From: Roseospirillum parvum
Lineage (GTDB): Bacteria > Pseudomonadota > Alphaproteobacteria > Rhodospirillales > Rhodospirillaceae
NCBI RefSeq assembly: GCF_900100455.1
Contig: NZ_FNCV01000002.1
Location: 248,001-312,000, forward strand
Direction: 5' to 3'
DNA length: 64,000 nt
How positions within the stretch are numbered: position 1 is the stretch's first letter; every line of letters begins with the position of its first letter. The position numbers were made by a program, and so were the translations under genes. Below, piece by piece: positions 16,585-25,779 of this stretch. The notes beneath the pieces are model-generated. The model ran no database searches and was not told the origin of the DNA. It worked only from the letters and a program-made list of their open reading frames with translations.

Positions 16585-18192
16585 ATGAGCGCCCTCAAGA
16601 GCACCCTCAACCCCCGCGACGACGCCTTTCGCACCAACGCCGCGCGCATGGACGGCCTGATCGCCGACCTGCGCGCCAAGGTCGCCACCATCAAGCAGGG
16701 CGGCGGCGAAAAGGCCCGCGACCGCCACCTCGCGCGCGGCAAGATGCTGCCCCGGGACCGCATCCGCGCCCTGCTCGATCCCGGCTCGCCGTTCCTGGAA
16801 TTGAGCCAGATGGCCGGCCACGAGCTGTACGAGGACAAGGTCCCGGCCGGCGGCATCATCACCGGCATCGGGCGGATCAACGGGGTGGAATGCCTGCTGG
16901 TGGTCAACGACCCCACGGTGAAGGGCGGCACCTACTACCCGATCACCGTCAAGAAGCACCTGAGGGCCCAGGAAATCGCCCTGGCCAACCGCCTGCCCTG
17001 CGTCTACCTGGTGGAATCGGGCGGCGCCTTCCTGCCCCGCCAGGACGAGGTGTTCCCCGACCGCGACCACTTCGGGCGCATCTTCTTCAACCAGGCCACC
17101 ATGTCGGCGGCCGGCATCCCCCAGGTCTCGGTGGTGCTGGGAAGCTGCACCGCCGGCGGGGCCTACGTGCCGGCGATGTCCGACGAAAGCATCATCGTCA
17201 AGAACCAGGGCACCATCTTCCTCGGCGGCCCGCCCCTGGTCAAAGCCGCCACCGGCGAGGAAGTCAGCGCCGAGGACCTGGGCGGGGCCGACGTCCACTG
17301 CCGCACCTCTGGCGTCACCGACCATCTGGCGCTCAACGACGCCCACGCCCTGGCCCTGGCCCGGCGGGTGGTCGGCGACCTCAACTGGCGCAAGACCATC
17401 GATCTCGATGTCGCCCCGCCCGAGGCCCCGCTGTTCGACCCGGCCGAGCTGCGCGGCGTGGTGCCAGCCGACCCGCGCACCCCGTTCGAGGTGCGCGAGG
17501 TGATCGCCCGCATCGTCGACGGCTCGCGCTTCAGCGAGTTCAAGGCCCAGTACGGCACCACCCTGGTCTGCGGCTTCGCCCGCCTGTTCGGCTACCCGGT
17601 GGGCATCGTCGCCAACAACGGCATCCTGTTCTCGGAAAGCGCCGTCAAGGGGGCCCATTTCGTGGAGCTCTGCGGCCAGCGGCGCATCCCGCTGATCTTC
17701 CTGCAGAACATCACCGGCTTCATGGTCGGCCGCAAGTACGAGGCCGGCGGCATCGCCAAGGATGGCGCCAAGCTGGTCACCGCCGTCTCCACCGTTGCCG
17801 TGCCCAAGCTGACCCTGATCATCGGCGGCAGCTTCGGGGCCGGCAACTACGGCATGTGCGGCCGCGCCTTCGATCCGCGCCTTTTGTTCATGTGGCCCAA
17901 CGCCCGCATCTCGGTGATGGGCGGCGAACAGGCCGCCGGCGTGCTCGCCCAGGTGCGCCGCGACGCCCTCGCCACCCAGGGCGAGGACTGGCCGGCCGAG
18001 GAGGAAGAGCGCTTCAAAACCCCCATCCGCGAACAGTACGAAACCCAGGGCCACCCCTACTACGCCAGCGCCCGCCTGTGGGACGACGGCATCATCGACC
18101 CGGCGGAAAGCCGCATGGTGCTCGGCCTGTCCCTCTCCGCCGCCCTCAACGCCCCCATCCCCGAAAGCCGCTTCGGCGTGTTCCGGATGTAG
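16585..18192 (+). CDS. liuB: Methylcrotonyl-CoA carboxylase, carboxyltransferase (beta) subunit
   Basis: A 535-aa carboxyltransferase transferring CO2 from biotin to 3-methylcrotonyl-CoA. Both crotonase-like halves are present: the N-half with [16 protein letters not shown] and [15 protein letters not shown], and the C-half with [33 protein letters not shown] and [16 protein letters not shown]. The last glycine-rich loop forms the oxyanion hole. Length matches MCC-beta. The alpha subunit is at 19311, with hydratase liuC between. A composite repeat begins 30 bp after the stop and may split the operon. Confidence 0.96.
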   Translation: MSALKSTLNPRDDAFRTNAARMDGLIADLRAKVATIKQGGGEKARDRHLARGKMLPRDRIRALLDPGSPFLELSQMAGHELYEDKVPAGGIITGIGRINGVECLLVVNDPTVKGGTYYPITVKKHLRAQEIALANRLPCVYLVESGGAFLPRQDEVFPDRDHFGRIFFNQATMSAAGIPQVSVVLGSCTAGGAYVPAMSDESIIVKNQGTIFLGGPPLVKAATGEEVSAEDLGGADVHCRTSGVTDHLALNDAHALALARRVVGDLNWRKTIDLDVAPPEAPLFDPAELRGVVPADPRTPFEVREVIARIVDGSRFSEFKAQYGTTLVCGFARLFGYPVGIVANNGILFSESAVKGAHFVELCGQRRIPLIFLQNITGFMVGRKYEAGGIAKDGAKLVTAVSTVAVPKLTLIIGGSFGAGNYGMCGRAFDPRLLFMWPNARISVMGGEQAAGVLAQVRRDALATQGEDWPAEEEERFKTPIREQYETQGHPYYASARLWDDGIIDPAESRMVLGLSLSAALNAPIPESRFGVFRM

Positions 18193-18221
18193 CCGATGAC
18201 ACTGAAGCCCGGGGCGGACAA

Positions 18222-18475
18222 AAAGGGGCTCTGCCCCTTAAACCCCGCCGGGGTGGCAGGGCCACCCCGGACCCCGCCATTTCGTTTTTGCGCTGTCGGG
18301 CCATGGCACCGACCGACGCATCACGCACGATCAGTTGTTTCGCACGCCGGCAAAGCCGGCGTGCAACCAAACACCTCTCACGCCCGGCTCGATCCGAGCC
18401 TTGCGCACCAATGACCGGAGGGGGTCTGGGGGACCGCCTTCGGTCCCCCAGTGGGGGTTTGGGGGCGACGCCCCC
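18222..18475. repeat. Composite palindromic intergenic element B (covers the 313-bp gap)
   Basis: The left arm is AAGGGGC-tct-GCCCCTT (18223-18239), then ACCCCGCCGGGG...CCCCGGACCCCGCC. The middle contains a REP-like palindrome (18342-18364) in place of a U-tract terminator. The right arm has GGGGGTCTGGGGGACC...GGTCCCCCAGTGGGGG and ends with GGGGGCGACGCCCCC. No reading frame in the gap looks genuine. The element lies between liuB and liuC. Confidence 0.7.
18342..18364. repeat. REP-like palindrome, copy 1
   Basis: GCACGCCGGC-aaa-GCCGGCGTGC is flanked by TTGTTTC on the left and AACCAAAC on the right. Two more copies with the same flanks lie at 46667-46689 (inverted) and 46750-46772. Confidence 0.75.
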
Positions 18476-18505
18476 ATCCTGTCTCCATCGTAAAGGCCAC
18501 GTCCA

Positions 18506-19300
18506 ATGAGCGATGATGTTTTGTGGATCGAGCGGGATGATCGGGGGGTGGTGTCGGTCACCTTGAACCGTCCGGACATTCACAATGCCTTTGACGATCT
18601 TCTGATCGCCCGGCTGACCGGGGCGTTTCGGGAGTTGGGGTCAGATCCCGCGGTTCGCGTGATCCTGTTGATGGGCAGCGGAAAGAGTTTCTCGGCCGGG
18701 GCGGATCTGGGCTGGATGCGCCGCATGGCCGATTACTCGCCGGCGGAGAACGAGGCCGATGCCCGGGCCTTGGCGGCGATGTTGCGGGCCATCCGCGACT
18801 GTCCCAAGCCGACGGTGGCGTTTGTGCATGGGGCGGCGTTCGGCGGCGGGGTGGGGCTGGTGGCGGCCTGTGACATCGCGGTGGCCACGGAGAAGGCGTT
18901 GTTCTGCCTGTCGGAGGTTCGCCTGGGGCTGATTCCGGCGGCCATCGGGCCGCATGTGGTGGCGGCCATCGGGGCGCGGGCGGCGCGGCGTTATTTCCTG
19001 ACCGCCGAGCGGTTCGGGGCGGCCGAGGCGTTGCGCCTGGGGCTGGTCCACAAGGTGGTCGAGGAGGGCGCGTTGTCGGCCGCCCGCGACGAGTTGCTGA
19101 AGGCCCTGTTGGCGGGCGGGCCCATCGCCCAGGGGGCGGCCAAGGCGTTGATTTTCGCCCTTGCCGACCGCCCGCTGGACGACGCCCTGGAGGCCGACAC
19201 GGCGCGCCGCATCGCCACCCTGAGGGCCGGGGCGGAGGGCCGCGAGGGGGTTGCCGCCTTCCTGGAGAAGCGCCCCGCCGCCTGGACCACCCCCGCCTGA
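18506..19300 (+). CDS. liuC: 3-methylglutaconyl-CoA hydratase (enoyl-CoA hydratase family)
   Basis: A 264-aa crotonase hydrating 3-methylglutaconyl-CoA to HMG-CoA. The oxyanion-hole block GSGKSFSAGADLGWM and HGAAFGGGVGLVAACDIAVA are present. The second catalytic glutamate is in FCLSEVRLGLIPAAIGPHV, the form typical of the bacterial LiuC/AUH-like group. It stands between the two MCC subunit genes, as in liu operons. The first third is G-rich on the coding strand compared with liuB, which is C-rich; see the skew finding. Confidence 0.93.
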   Translation: MSDDVLWIERDDRGVVSVTLNRPDIHNAFDDLLIARLTGAFRELGSDPAVRVILLMGSGKSFSAGADLGWMRRMADYSPAENEADARALAAMLRAIRDCPKPTVAFVHGAAFGGGVGLVAACDIAVATEKALFCLSEVRLGLIPAAIGPHVVAAIGARAARRYFLTAERFGAAEALRLGLVHKVVEEGALSAARDELLKALLAGGPIAQGAAKALIFALADRPLDDALEADTARRIATLRAGAEGREGVAAFLEKRPAAWTTPA

Positions 19301-19310
19301 GGAAAGCCAG

Positions 19311-21308
19311 ATGTTCAGCAAGATCCTGATCGCCAACCGGGGCGAGATCGCCTGCCGCATCATCGCCACCGCACGCCGCCTGGGGGTGGCCACGGTGGCG
19401 GTGCATTCCGAGGCCGACCGCCGGGCCCGTCATGTGGCGCTGGCCGACGAGGCGGTGCTGATCGGCCCGGCGCCGGCCGCCGAAAGCTATCTGTGCGCCG
19501 ACAAGGTGATCGCGGCGGCGAAGCGCAGCGGGGCCGAGGCGATCCACCCGGGCTATGGCTTCCTGTCGGAGAACGCCGCCTTTGCCGAGGCCATCGAGGC
19601 GGCCGGGCTGGTCTTCATCGGCCCGCCGGCCGAGGCGATCCGCGCCATGGGCAGCAAGGCGACGTCGAAGGCGCTGATGGACCAGGCCGGGGTGCCCCTG
19701 GTGCCGGGCTATCACGGGGCCGACCAGGACCCGGTGGGGTTGGCCCGGGCGGCCCAGGAGATCGGCTTTCCGGTGCTGGTCAAGGCCAGTGCCGGGGGCG
19801 GCGGCAAGGGCATGCGGGTGGTCCACGACCCGGCCGACCTCGGCGCCGCCATCGAGGGGGCGGGGCGCGAGGCCAAGGCGGCCTTCGGCGATGACCGGCT
19901 GCTGATCGAGAAGTACCTGGGCCGGCCGCGCCATGTGGAGGTGCAGGTGTTCGCCGACGCCCACGGCAACGCGGTGCATCTGTTCGAGCGCGACTGTTCG
20001 CTTCAGCGCCGCCACCAGAAGGTGATCGAGGAGGCCCCCGCCCCCGACCTGCCGGACGAGGTGCGCCAGCGCATGGGCGCGGCGGCGGTGGCCGCGGCCC
20101 GGGCCATCGGCTACCGGGGCGCCGGCACGGTGGAGTTCCTGTGCCAGGATGGCGGCTTCTTCTTCATCGAGATGAACACCCGGCTTCAGGTGGAGCATCC
20201 GGTGACCGAGATGATCACCGGGCTCGATCTGGTCGAATGGCAGCTTCGGGTGGCCGCCGGCGAGCCGTTGCCGCTGGCCCAGGAAGCCATCACCGCGACC
20301 GGCCACGCCTTCGAGGCGCGCCTGTACGCCGAGGACCCGGGGCGCGACTTCCTGCCCGCCGCCGGCTGGATCAGCCATCTCGCCTTCCCGCCCGCCGACC
20401 CCCACACCCGCATCGACAGCGGAGTGGTCGAGGGCGACCGGGTGAGCGTGCACTACGACCCCATGCTGGCCAAGCTGATCGTCTGGGACCGCGACCGGGC
20501 GAGCGCCCTGCGCCGCCTGAAAAGCGCCCTGGCCGCCACCCGCCTGGCCGGGCTGGAGACCAATCTGGCCTTCCTCAACGCGGTGGCCGGGCATCCGGCG
20601 TTCGCCCGGGGCGGCATCGACACCGGCTTCCTTGACCGCGAGCGCGAGACCCTGATTCCGGAAAGCGGGCCGGCCGACGACACCACCCTGGCCCTGGCCA
20701 CCCTCTACCTGCTCAAGGAGCGGGCCGTCCTGGCGCGGACCCGGGCGGCGGCCTCGACCGACCCGACCAGCCCCTGGCACGACAGCGGCGGCTGGCGCCT
20801 GAACGACGACAACCACACCGACTTCGTGTTCACCGACGCCCACGGCCGCCATCCGGTGGTCGCCCACGACCGGCCGCGCGGGCACGAGCTGGAGTTGCCC
20901 TCGGGTCGCGTCCAGGCCTCGGCCGAGCTGGAGCCCGACGGCACCCTGCTGGCCGAGATCGACGGCCTGAGGCGCACCGTCACCGTGCTGCGCGACGGCG
21001 CGGAGCTGCTGGTCATCAACGCCGGCCGGCAGCACCGCCTGGGCCTCTTCGACCCGGCCAAGGCGGACGACGACGAGACGGCCGGCGGGCGCCTTGCCGC
21101 CCCCATGCCGGGCAAGGTGGTGAAGGTGCTGGTCGGCGCCGGGACCGAGGTCTCGGCCGGCACGCCGCTGATCGTGCTGGAGGCCATGAAGATGGAGCAC
21201 ACCCTTATCGCCCCGGCCGATGGCGTGGTGGCGGCGCTGCACTACGCGGTCGGCGAGCAGGTCGACGAGGGGGTCGATCTGCTGGCCTTCGAGGCGCGCC
21301 CCGAGTAG
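19311..21308 (+). CDS. liuD: Methylcrotonyl-CoA carboxylase, biotin carboxylase/BCCP (alpha) subunit
   Basis: A 665-aa protein joining biotin carboxylase and biotin carrier. The N-terminus is KILIANRGEIACRII. The ATP-grasp glycine loop is KASAGGGGKGMRVV, the catalytic region MNTRLQVEHPVTE, and the BC C-domain ends near residue 450. A linker domain follows, then the carrier with biotinyl Lys627 in VLEAMKMEHT. ATG 19311 matches the conserved start. It works with liuB; bicarbonate may come from the beta-CA at 14060. Confidence 0.96.
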   Translation: MFSKILIANRGEIACRIIATARRLGVATVAVHSEADRRARHVALADEAVLIGPAPAAESYLCADKVIAAAKRSGAEAIHPGYGFLSENAAFAEAIEAAGLVFIGPPAEAIRAMGSKATSKALMDQAGVPLVPGYHGADQDPVGLARAAQEIGFPVLVKASAGGGGKGMRVVHDPADLGAAIEGAGREAKAAFGDDRLLIEKYLGRPRHVEVQVFADAHGNAVHLFERDCSLQRRHQKVIEEAPAPDLPDEVRQRMGAAAVAAARAIGYRGAGTVEFLCQDGGFFFIEMNTRLQVEHPVTEMITGLDLVEWQLRVAAGEPLPLAQEAITATGHAFEARLYAEDPGRDFLPAAGWISHLAFPPADPHTRIDSGVVEGDRVSVHYDPMLAKLIVWDRDRASALRRLKSALAATRLAGLETNLAFLNAVAGHPAFARGGIDTGFLDRERETLIPESGPADDTTLALATLYLLKERAVLARTRAAASTDPTSPWHDSGGWRLNDDNHTDFVFTDAHGRHPVVAHDRPRGHELELPSGRVQASAELEPDGTLLAEIDGLRRTVTVLRDGAELLVINAGRQHRLGLFDPAKADDDETAGGRLAAPMPGKVVKVLVGAGTEVSAGTPLIVLEAMKMEHTLIAPADGVVAALHYAVGEQVDEGVDLLAFEARPE

Positions 21309-21351
21309 GCTCGCCCGTGCTTTTTCCGCACCGCCGCAAAGGTCCCCCCGG

Positions 21352-21771
21352 ATGCCTGCCCCGAGCCCCGAAACCAACGCCCTGATGGCCGAATACGGCT
21401 GGCGGGTGCACGACCTGCAAGGGGTGGTGCACCGCCTGACCCTGCTCATGTCGACCCTCGACATGGAGGATTTCGAGGCCTTCGACCTGACCACCATGAT
21501 CGACGAGATCACCGGCACGGCGCCGCTGTCCGGCCCCGGGGCGCGGCTGGCGGCGGCCCTGGACGAGGCCGACCGGGCCCGGCTGGCCGATCTGGTCGGC
21601 CTGCGCGCGCGGCTGGTCCACGAGTTCTTCCTTGAGTTCCGGCTGACGGCCGAGCCGCCGCCCCTGGACGCCGCCCGGGCCCGTCTGGCCGAGGTCAAGG
21701 CGGCCACCGAGGGGCTGGCCGAAACGGTGGGCAGGCTGTACGCCGCCGCCGGCCGGGCGGAGGCGTCGTGA
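21352..21771 (+). CDS. Unrecognised 139-aa helical protein in leucine operon
   Basis: A small soluble protein starting MPAPSPETNALMAEYGWRV. It looks all-helical: amphipathic segments VHDLQGVVHRLTLLMSTLDM and LVGLRARLVHEFFLEFRL, and an Ala-rich C-terminal helix. There are no cysteines, signal or known motif. Its TGA overlaps the ATG of the HMG-CoA lyase gene by one base, so the two are translationally coupled. A structural or regulatory role beside the carboxylase or lyase is possible, but nothing in the sequence identifies it. Confidence 0.75.
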   Translation: MPAPSPETNALMAEYGWRVHDLQGVVHRLTLLMSTLDMEDFEAFDLTTMIDEITGTAPLSGPGARLAAALDEADRARLADLVGLRARLVHEFFLEFRLTAEPPPLDAARARLAEVKAATEGLAETVGRLYAAAGRAEAS

Positions 21772-22697
21772 TGCCGCCGTCCCGGGTCCGTCTGGTCGAG
21801 GTGGGGCCGCGCGACGGCCTGCAGAACGAGCCCAACGCGGTCTCGGTGGCCGACCGGGTGCGGCTGATCGAGGCCCTGGCCGAGGCCGGCCTGCCGGCCA
21901 TCGAGGCGGGCAGTTTCGTGTCGCCCAAATGGGTGCCTCAGATGGCCGGCACCGATCAGGTGCTGGCCGCCCTGCCGGCGCGGCCCGGGGTGTCGTTTCC
22001 GGTCCTGGTGCCCAATCTCAAGGGACTGGACGCCGCCCTGGCCGCCGGCGCGCGGGAGATCGCCTGCTTCGGCGCCGCCTCGGAGAGTTTCTCGCAAAAG
22101 AACATCAACTGCTCGGTGGCCGAGAGTCTGGAGCGCTTCGCCGCCGTCACCGAGGCGGCGCTGAAGGCGGGCCTTCGGGTGCGCGGCTATGTCTCGTGCG
22201 TGATCGACTGCCCCTACGAGGGCCCGATCCAGCCGGCCCGGGTGGCCGAGGTGGCCCAGGCCATGTTCGATCTGGGCTGTTATGAGATCAGCCTGGGCGA
22301 CACCATCGGCACCGGCACCCCGGGGCGGGCCCGGGCGATGGTCGAGGCGGTGGCCGGGCGGGTGCCCATCGAGCGTCTGGCCGCCCACTTCCACGACACC
22401 TACGGTCAGGCGCTGGCCAACCTGTACGCCGTCATGGAGGCCGGCATCGCCACCATCGACGCCTCGATCAGCGGCCTCGGCGGCTGCCCCTACGCCAGGG
22501 GCGCGGCCGGCAACGTGGCCACCGAGGACGTGCTCTACATGCTCGACGGCCTGGGCATCGAAACGGGCGTGGACATGGACCGCCTGCTCGCCGCCGGGCG
22601 GCTGATCGGCGCCGTGCTGGGCCGTCCGCCGGCCAGCAAGGTGGGCCGCGCCCTGGCGCCCATGGCGCCCCCCGAGGGAACCGGCGAAACGACATGA
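21771..22697 (+). CDS. liuE: Hydroxymethylglutaryl-CoA lyase
   Basis: A 308-aa TIM-barrel lyase cleaving HMG-CoA to acetoacetate and acetyl-CoA, the last step of leucine breakdown. It starts RVRLVEVGPRDGLQNEP (catalytic Arg and metal Asp). The metal histidines are in LAAHFHDTYGQALANL, and the signature SISGLGGCPYARGAAGN carries the active-site cysteine. ATG 21771 is preferred; a GTG three bases upstream is also in frame. It overlaps the downstream permease start by 4 bp (ATGA). Confidence 0.96.
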   Translation: MPPSRVRLVEVGPRDGLQNEPNAVSVADRVRLIEALAEAGLPAIEAGSFVSPKWVPQMAGTDQVLAALPARPGVSFPVLVPNLKGLDAALAAGAREIACFGAASESFSQKNINCSVAESLERFAAVTEAALKAGLRVRGYVSCVIDCPYEGPIQPARVAEVAQAMFDLGCYEISLGDTIGTGTPGRARAMVEAVAGRVPIERLAAHFHDTYGQALANLYAVMEAGIATIDASISGLGGCPYARGAAGNVATEDVLYMLDGLGIETGVDMDRLLAAGRLIGAVLGRPPASKVGRALAPMAPPEGTGETT

Positions 22698-24136
22698 GTG
22701 AGTCCCCCTCGCTTGGCGCGCGGCTGGTCGGCGGCAGCGGCGGGCTGGTCGCCCTGGCCCTGCTGCTGGCCCCCACCCTGGGGCTGGCCGGCGAGCATCC
22801 CCAATGGTTCCTGGCCGGCGGGCTGACCGTCTTCGCGCTGTCCTTCTGGGCCAGCGGCCTGCTGCCCGAGCCGGTCACCGCGCTGGCCTTCTTCCTGCTC
22901 GCCGTGCTGAGCGGCGTGGCGCCGCCCGAGGTGATCTTCTCCGGCTTCCATTCCAAGGCGGTGTGGCTGGTCTTCGGCGGTCTGGTGATCGGCGTGGCGG
23001 TGAGGAAGAGCGGCCTCGCCGAGCGGCTGGCCCGCGCCCTGACCCGGCGGCTGAGCGGCTCCTATCTGTCCATCATCTCGGCCATCGTCGCCGGCGGCTT
23101 CCTGCTCGCCTTCCTGATGCCGTCCAGCATGGGCCGGGTGGTCTTGATGATGCCGATCATGCTGGCCCTGGCCGATGCCCTGGGCTACCCGGAGCGCAGC
23201 CGGGGGCGGGCCGGCATCGTGCTGGCCACCGGCATGGTCGCCTTCGGGCCGCCGACCGCCATCCTGCCGGCCGTGGTGCCCAATCTGGTCATGGCCGGGG
23301 CCGCCGAGTCGGCGCTGGGGGTGCATCTGGCCTACCTCGAATTCCTGGGCTGGCACCTGCCGACCACCGGCATCCTCAAGGCGCTGCTGCTGATCGGCGC
23401 CGTCTGGCTGCTGTTCCGCCAGCCACCGACAGCCCCCGCCAGCCGGCCCACGGCCGACTCCGCGCCCCCCCCGATGAGCGCCACCGAAAAGCGCCTCGCC
23501 GGTCTGCTCGCCGTCACCCTGGCCCTGTGGTGCACCGACACCCTGCACGGCCTGTCGCCGGCCTGGGTGGCGCTGGGCGCCGCCCTGGTCTGCCTGCTGC
23601 CGCCGCTGGGCCGCTGGTGGCCGGAAAGTCTGGTCGGGCTCGACGACATGGCGAGCAAGGTGAACTACCCGTCGCTGATCTATCTGGCCGGCATGCTGGG
23701 CATGGGGGCGGTGATCGCGGCCAGCGGCCTGGGCGGCTTCCTGGCCCAGCGGATGATGGAGCTGACCCCCTTCGCCGATGGCGGCACCCCGGCCGACACC
23801 CTGTGGAACCTGGGCTGGGTCGCCGGGCTGACCACGGTGGCCGGGATGGCCGCCACCACCCCCGGGGTGCCGGCCCTGATGACCCCCTTCGCCGCCACCC
23901 TGGCCGAGGGCACCGGGCTTTCGCAGATGAGCGTGCTGATGGCCCTGGTCACCGGGTACGCCACCACCATCCTGCCCTATCAGGTGCCGCCCCTGGTGGT
24001 CGCCATGCAGATGGGCCGGGTCGGGCTGGCCTCGGGCGCCCGGCTGTGCCTGCTGCTGGCCGGCGCCACGCTGCTCCTGGTCTGGCCATTGACCGCCCTG
24101 TGGTGGGTTCTGGGCGGCTTTGTCCAAACACCATAG
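22694..24136 (+). CDS. SLC13/DASS-family sodium:anion permease
   Basis: A 480-aa integral membrane protein with about 12 hydrophobic helices in two halves split by a hydrophilic loop (residues 245-270, rich in Pro/Ala/Ser). Each half has a hairpin-like region: FLMPSSMGRVVLMMPIMLALAD with GMVAFGPPTAILPAVVPN, and GMAATTPGVPALMTPFAATLAE with ALVTGYATTILPYQVPP. This layout fits the divalent-anion:sodium symporters. Translational coupling to HMG-CoA lyase suggests transport of a carboxylate linked to this pathway, perhaps acetoacetate or a short branched acid; substrate not known. Confidence 0.82.
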   Translation: MSESPSLGARLVGGSGGLVALALLLAPTLGLAGEHPQWFLAGGLTVFALSFWASGLLPEPVTALAFFLLAVLSGVAPPEVIFSGFHSKAVWLVFGGLVIGVAVRKSGLAERLARALTRRLSGSYLSIISAIVAGGFLLAFLMPSSMGRVVLMMPIMLALADALGYPERSRGRAGIVLATGMVAFGPPTAILPAVVPNLVMAGAAESALGVHLAYLEFLGWHLPTTGILKALLLIGAVWLLFRQPPTAPASRPTADSAPPPMSATEKRLAGLLAVTLALWCTDTLHGLSPAWVALGAALVCLLPPLGRWWPESLVGLDDMASKVNYPSLIYLAGMLGMGAVIAASGLGGFLAQRMMELTPFADGGTPADTLWNLGWVAGLTTVAGMAATTPGVPALMTPFAATLAEGTGLSQMSVLMALVTGYATTILPYQVPPLVVAMQMGRVGLASGARLCLLLAGATLLLVWPLTALWWVLGGFVQTP

Positions 24137-24137
24137 T

Positions 24138-24154
24138 TTTACTTTTCAAGTAAA
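24138..24154. promoter_or_regulatory. Short inverted repeat after the permease gene
   Basis: TTTACTT-ttc-AAGTAAA begins two bases after the permease stop in an AT-rich pocket, upstream of the response regulator at 24311. It may be an operator. It is too AT-rich and lacks a U tract for a good terminator. The rest of the 174-bp gap shows nothing clear. Confidence 0.35.
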
Positions 24155-24310
24155 GCCGGCTTGCGTTGCGCCGCCGGGCGCGGCAATATCGCTGTCACAT
24201 GCCGGGGGGCACAAGAGGTCAGGCGCGTCGGATCCCGCTTCCGCGACCCACTCCATGGTCGATCGGGCACGGGTAACCGATGCCGCGACAGAAACCATGA
24301 AAGCACCCCC

Positions 24311-24868
24311 ATGCAAGCCTCCGCCCAGTTCATGCCGCCCGCCCCGACGGGCCGTTCCCTGATGCGCCGGCCCGATTTCGACCCCACCCTGCTGCGCGTG
24401 CTGGTGGCCGAGGACAACCCCCACTTCCGGCGCCTGATCCGCACCGTCCTGACCGGGCTGGCGATCGATCAGGTGACCGAGGCGGGCAACGGCGCCGAGG
24501 CCCTGAAACTGGTCCAGACGCGGCACTTCGACCTGGGCATCGTCGACTTCCGCATGGAGCCGGTGGACGGCATCGCCTTCACCCGCCAGGTGCGCACCGA
24601 CCCGGACAGCGCCAACCCCTATCTGCCCATCATCATGGTCACCGCGCACGGCGATCCCAAGCTGATCGCCACCGCCCGCAACGCCGGGGTCAGCGAGTTC
24701 CTGGTCAAGCCGATCTCGGCCAAGAGCCTGCTCGCCCGGCTGGTCGCGGTGGTCGAGCATCCCCGGGCGTTCATCCGCACCGCCAGCTATTTCGGCCCCG
24801 ACCGGCGGCGCCGCCAGCAGCCTTTCGACGGCTCCGAGAAGCGCCAGGCCCCGACCACCCCCGACTGA
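24311..24868 (+). CDS. Single-domain response regulator with YFGPDRRRR tail
   Basis: A 185-aa protein: receiver domain at residues 28-150, then a basic tail. The acidic pair is AEDN, the phospho-acceptor is Asp79 (LGIVDFRMEP), the switch threonine is in MVTAH, and the conserved lysine is Lys133 (FLVKPIS). The tail FIRTASYFGPDRRRRQQPF is shared with the paralogue at 25095. No DNA-binding domain. It probably works by protein contact in a phosphorelay with the neighbouring Hpt protein. Start ATG 24311 is uncertain; ATG 24362 (MRRPDFDP) is an alternative. Gene end lies next to a 22-bp tandem repeat. Confidence 0.88.
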   Translation: MQASAQFMPPAPTGRSLMRRPDFDPTLLRVLVAEDNPHFRRLIRTVLTGLAIDQVTEAGNGAEALKLVQTRHFDLGIVDFRMEPVDGIAFTRQVRTDPDSANPYLPIIMVTAHGDPKLIATARNAGVSEFLVKPISAKSLLARLVAVVEHPRAFIRTASYFGPDRRRRQQPFDGSEKRQAPTTPD

Positions 24869-24885
24869 ACCGCCACGCCGCCCAC

Positions 24886-24951
24886 CCGATCACCCCCGCC
24901 CGCCCAACCGATCACCCCCGCCCGCCCAACCGATCACCCCCGCCCGCCCAC
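24886..24951. repeat. 3 x 22-bp tandem repeat just downstream of a response-regulator gene
   Basis: The unit ccgatcacccccgcccgccca(a/c) occurs three times (24886, 24908, 24930). The last coding bases of the preceding gene (ccgaccacccccgactga) resemble the unit, so the array may have grown out of the gene end. Confidence 0.9.
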
Positions 24952-25094
24952 CCGGGGACCGCCACCCGCCCCGGCTGATGGCTGGCCATCGCTCCGTCAA
25001 TGGCCTATTGTTTTCCCAGTATTTCGGGTACCTTGCGGTAAACCCTGCCCAGTTTCGTTGAAGAGCGGGGCGGGGGGACGTCGCGGAGCACAGT

Positions 25095-25682
25095 ATGACG
25101 GGCTACAATCTTGAGCGGCTGAACTTCCTGATCGTCGACGACAACAAGCACATGCGTGCCCTGGTCAAGACGATCCTGCACGCCCTGGGCGCCCGCAACG
25201 TGCACGAGGCAGCCGACGGCGCCGACGCCTTCAAGGAGCTGCGCCACTTTCCGGCCGACCTGATCATCTGCGACTGGAACATGTCGCCGCTCGATGGCCT
25301 CGACTTCGTGCGTCTGGTGCGCACCGGCAAGGACAGCCCCAACCCCTTCGTGCCGATCATCATGCTGACCGGCCACACCGAAATGCACCGGGTGCTGGAA
25401 GCCCGCGACGCCGGGGTGCACGAATTCCTGGCCAAGCCCATCTCGGCCAAGGGGCTGTTCTCGCGCATCCGCTCGATCATCGAACGGCCGCGCCCGTTCA
25501 TCCGCACCTCGTCCTACTTCGGGCCCGACCGGCGGCGGCGCCAGCTCGAATGGAAGGGGCCGGAGCGGCGCAAGATCGATGTGGAGCAGATCCCCCAGCT
25601 CGGCGCCAAGGACAAGGTGACCGACGACGAGGCGGACGGCGGCCTGTCGCAGGAAGAGGTGGAAGCCCTGCTGAACGGCTGA
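25095..25682 (+). CDS. Response regulator with C-terminal FliM-N-like (CheY-binding) peptide
   Basis: A 195-aa protein. The receiver domain spans residues 8-128, with acidic VDDN, phospho-acceptor Asp60 (LIICDWNMSP), threonine in MLTGH and Lys114 (FLAKPIS). A basic linker with the YFGPDRRRR motif follows. The last 12 residues, LSQEEVEALLNG, closely resemble the N-terminal CheY-binding helix of flagellar switch protein FliM (LSQxEIDALLxG). I infer that this tail binds a phosphorylated CheY-like receiver, another protein's or its own. It is a paralogue of the regulator at 24311; an Hpt gene follows 97 bp later. Confidence 0.9.
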   Translation: MTGYNLERLNFLIVDDNKHMRALVKTILHALGARNVHEAADGADAFKELRHFPADLIICDWNMSPLDGLDFVRLVRTGKDSPNPFVPIIMLTGHTEMHRVLEARDAGVHEFLAKPISAKGLFSRIRSIIERPRPFIRTSSYFGPDRRRRQLEWKGPERRKIDVEQIPQLGAKDKVTDDEADGGLSQEEVEALLNG

Positions 25683-25779
25683 CCCACCGACCGTCTGTTG
25701 ACCCGCCCCCGACGGGCACCTTTAATAATGGCGCCCGAAAGGCTCCCTCCCCCGCCACGCCGCAGGAAGCGCCGCGCCG

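Noticed and set aside
18193-18505. Possible small gene or sRNA between liuB and liuC
   Set aside because: The region is fully explained by composite element B with a REP-like palindrome; no promoter plus terminator pair or plausible frame was seen.
18558-22394. 1278-codon minus-strand open frame opposite liuC, liuD and liuE
   Set aside because: Antisense to three conserved enzymes with perfect motifs; its translation has no recognisable motif and strongly biased composition.
24886-24951. Short repeats considered as a CRISPR array
   Set aside because: The 22-bp units are directly contiguous with no spacers and no cas genes are present.
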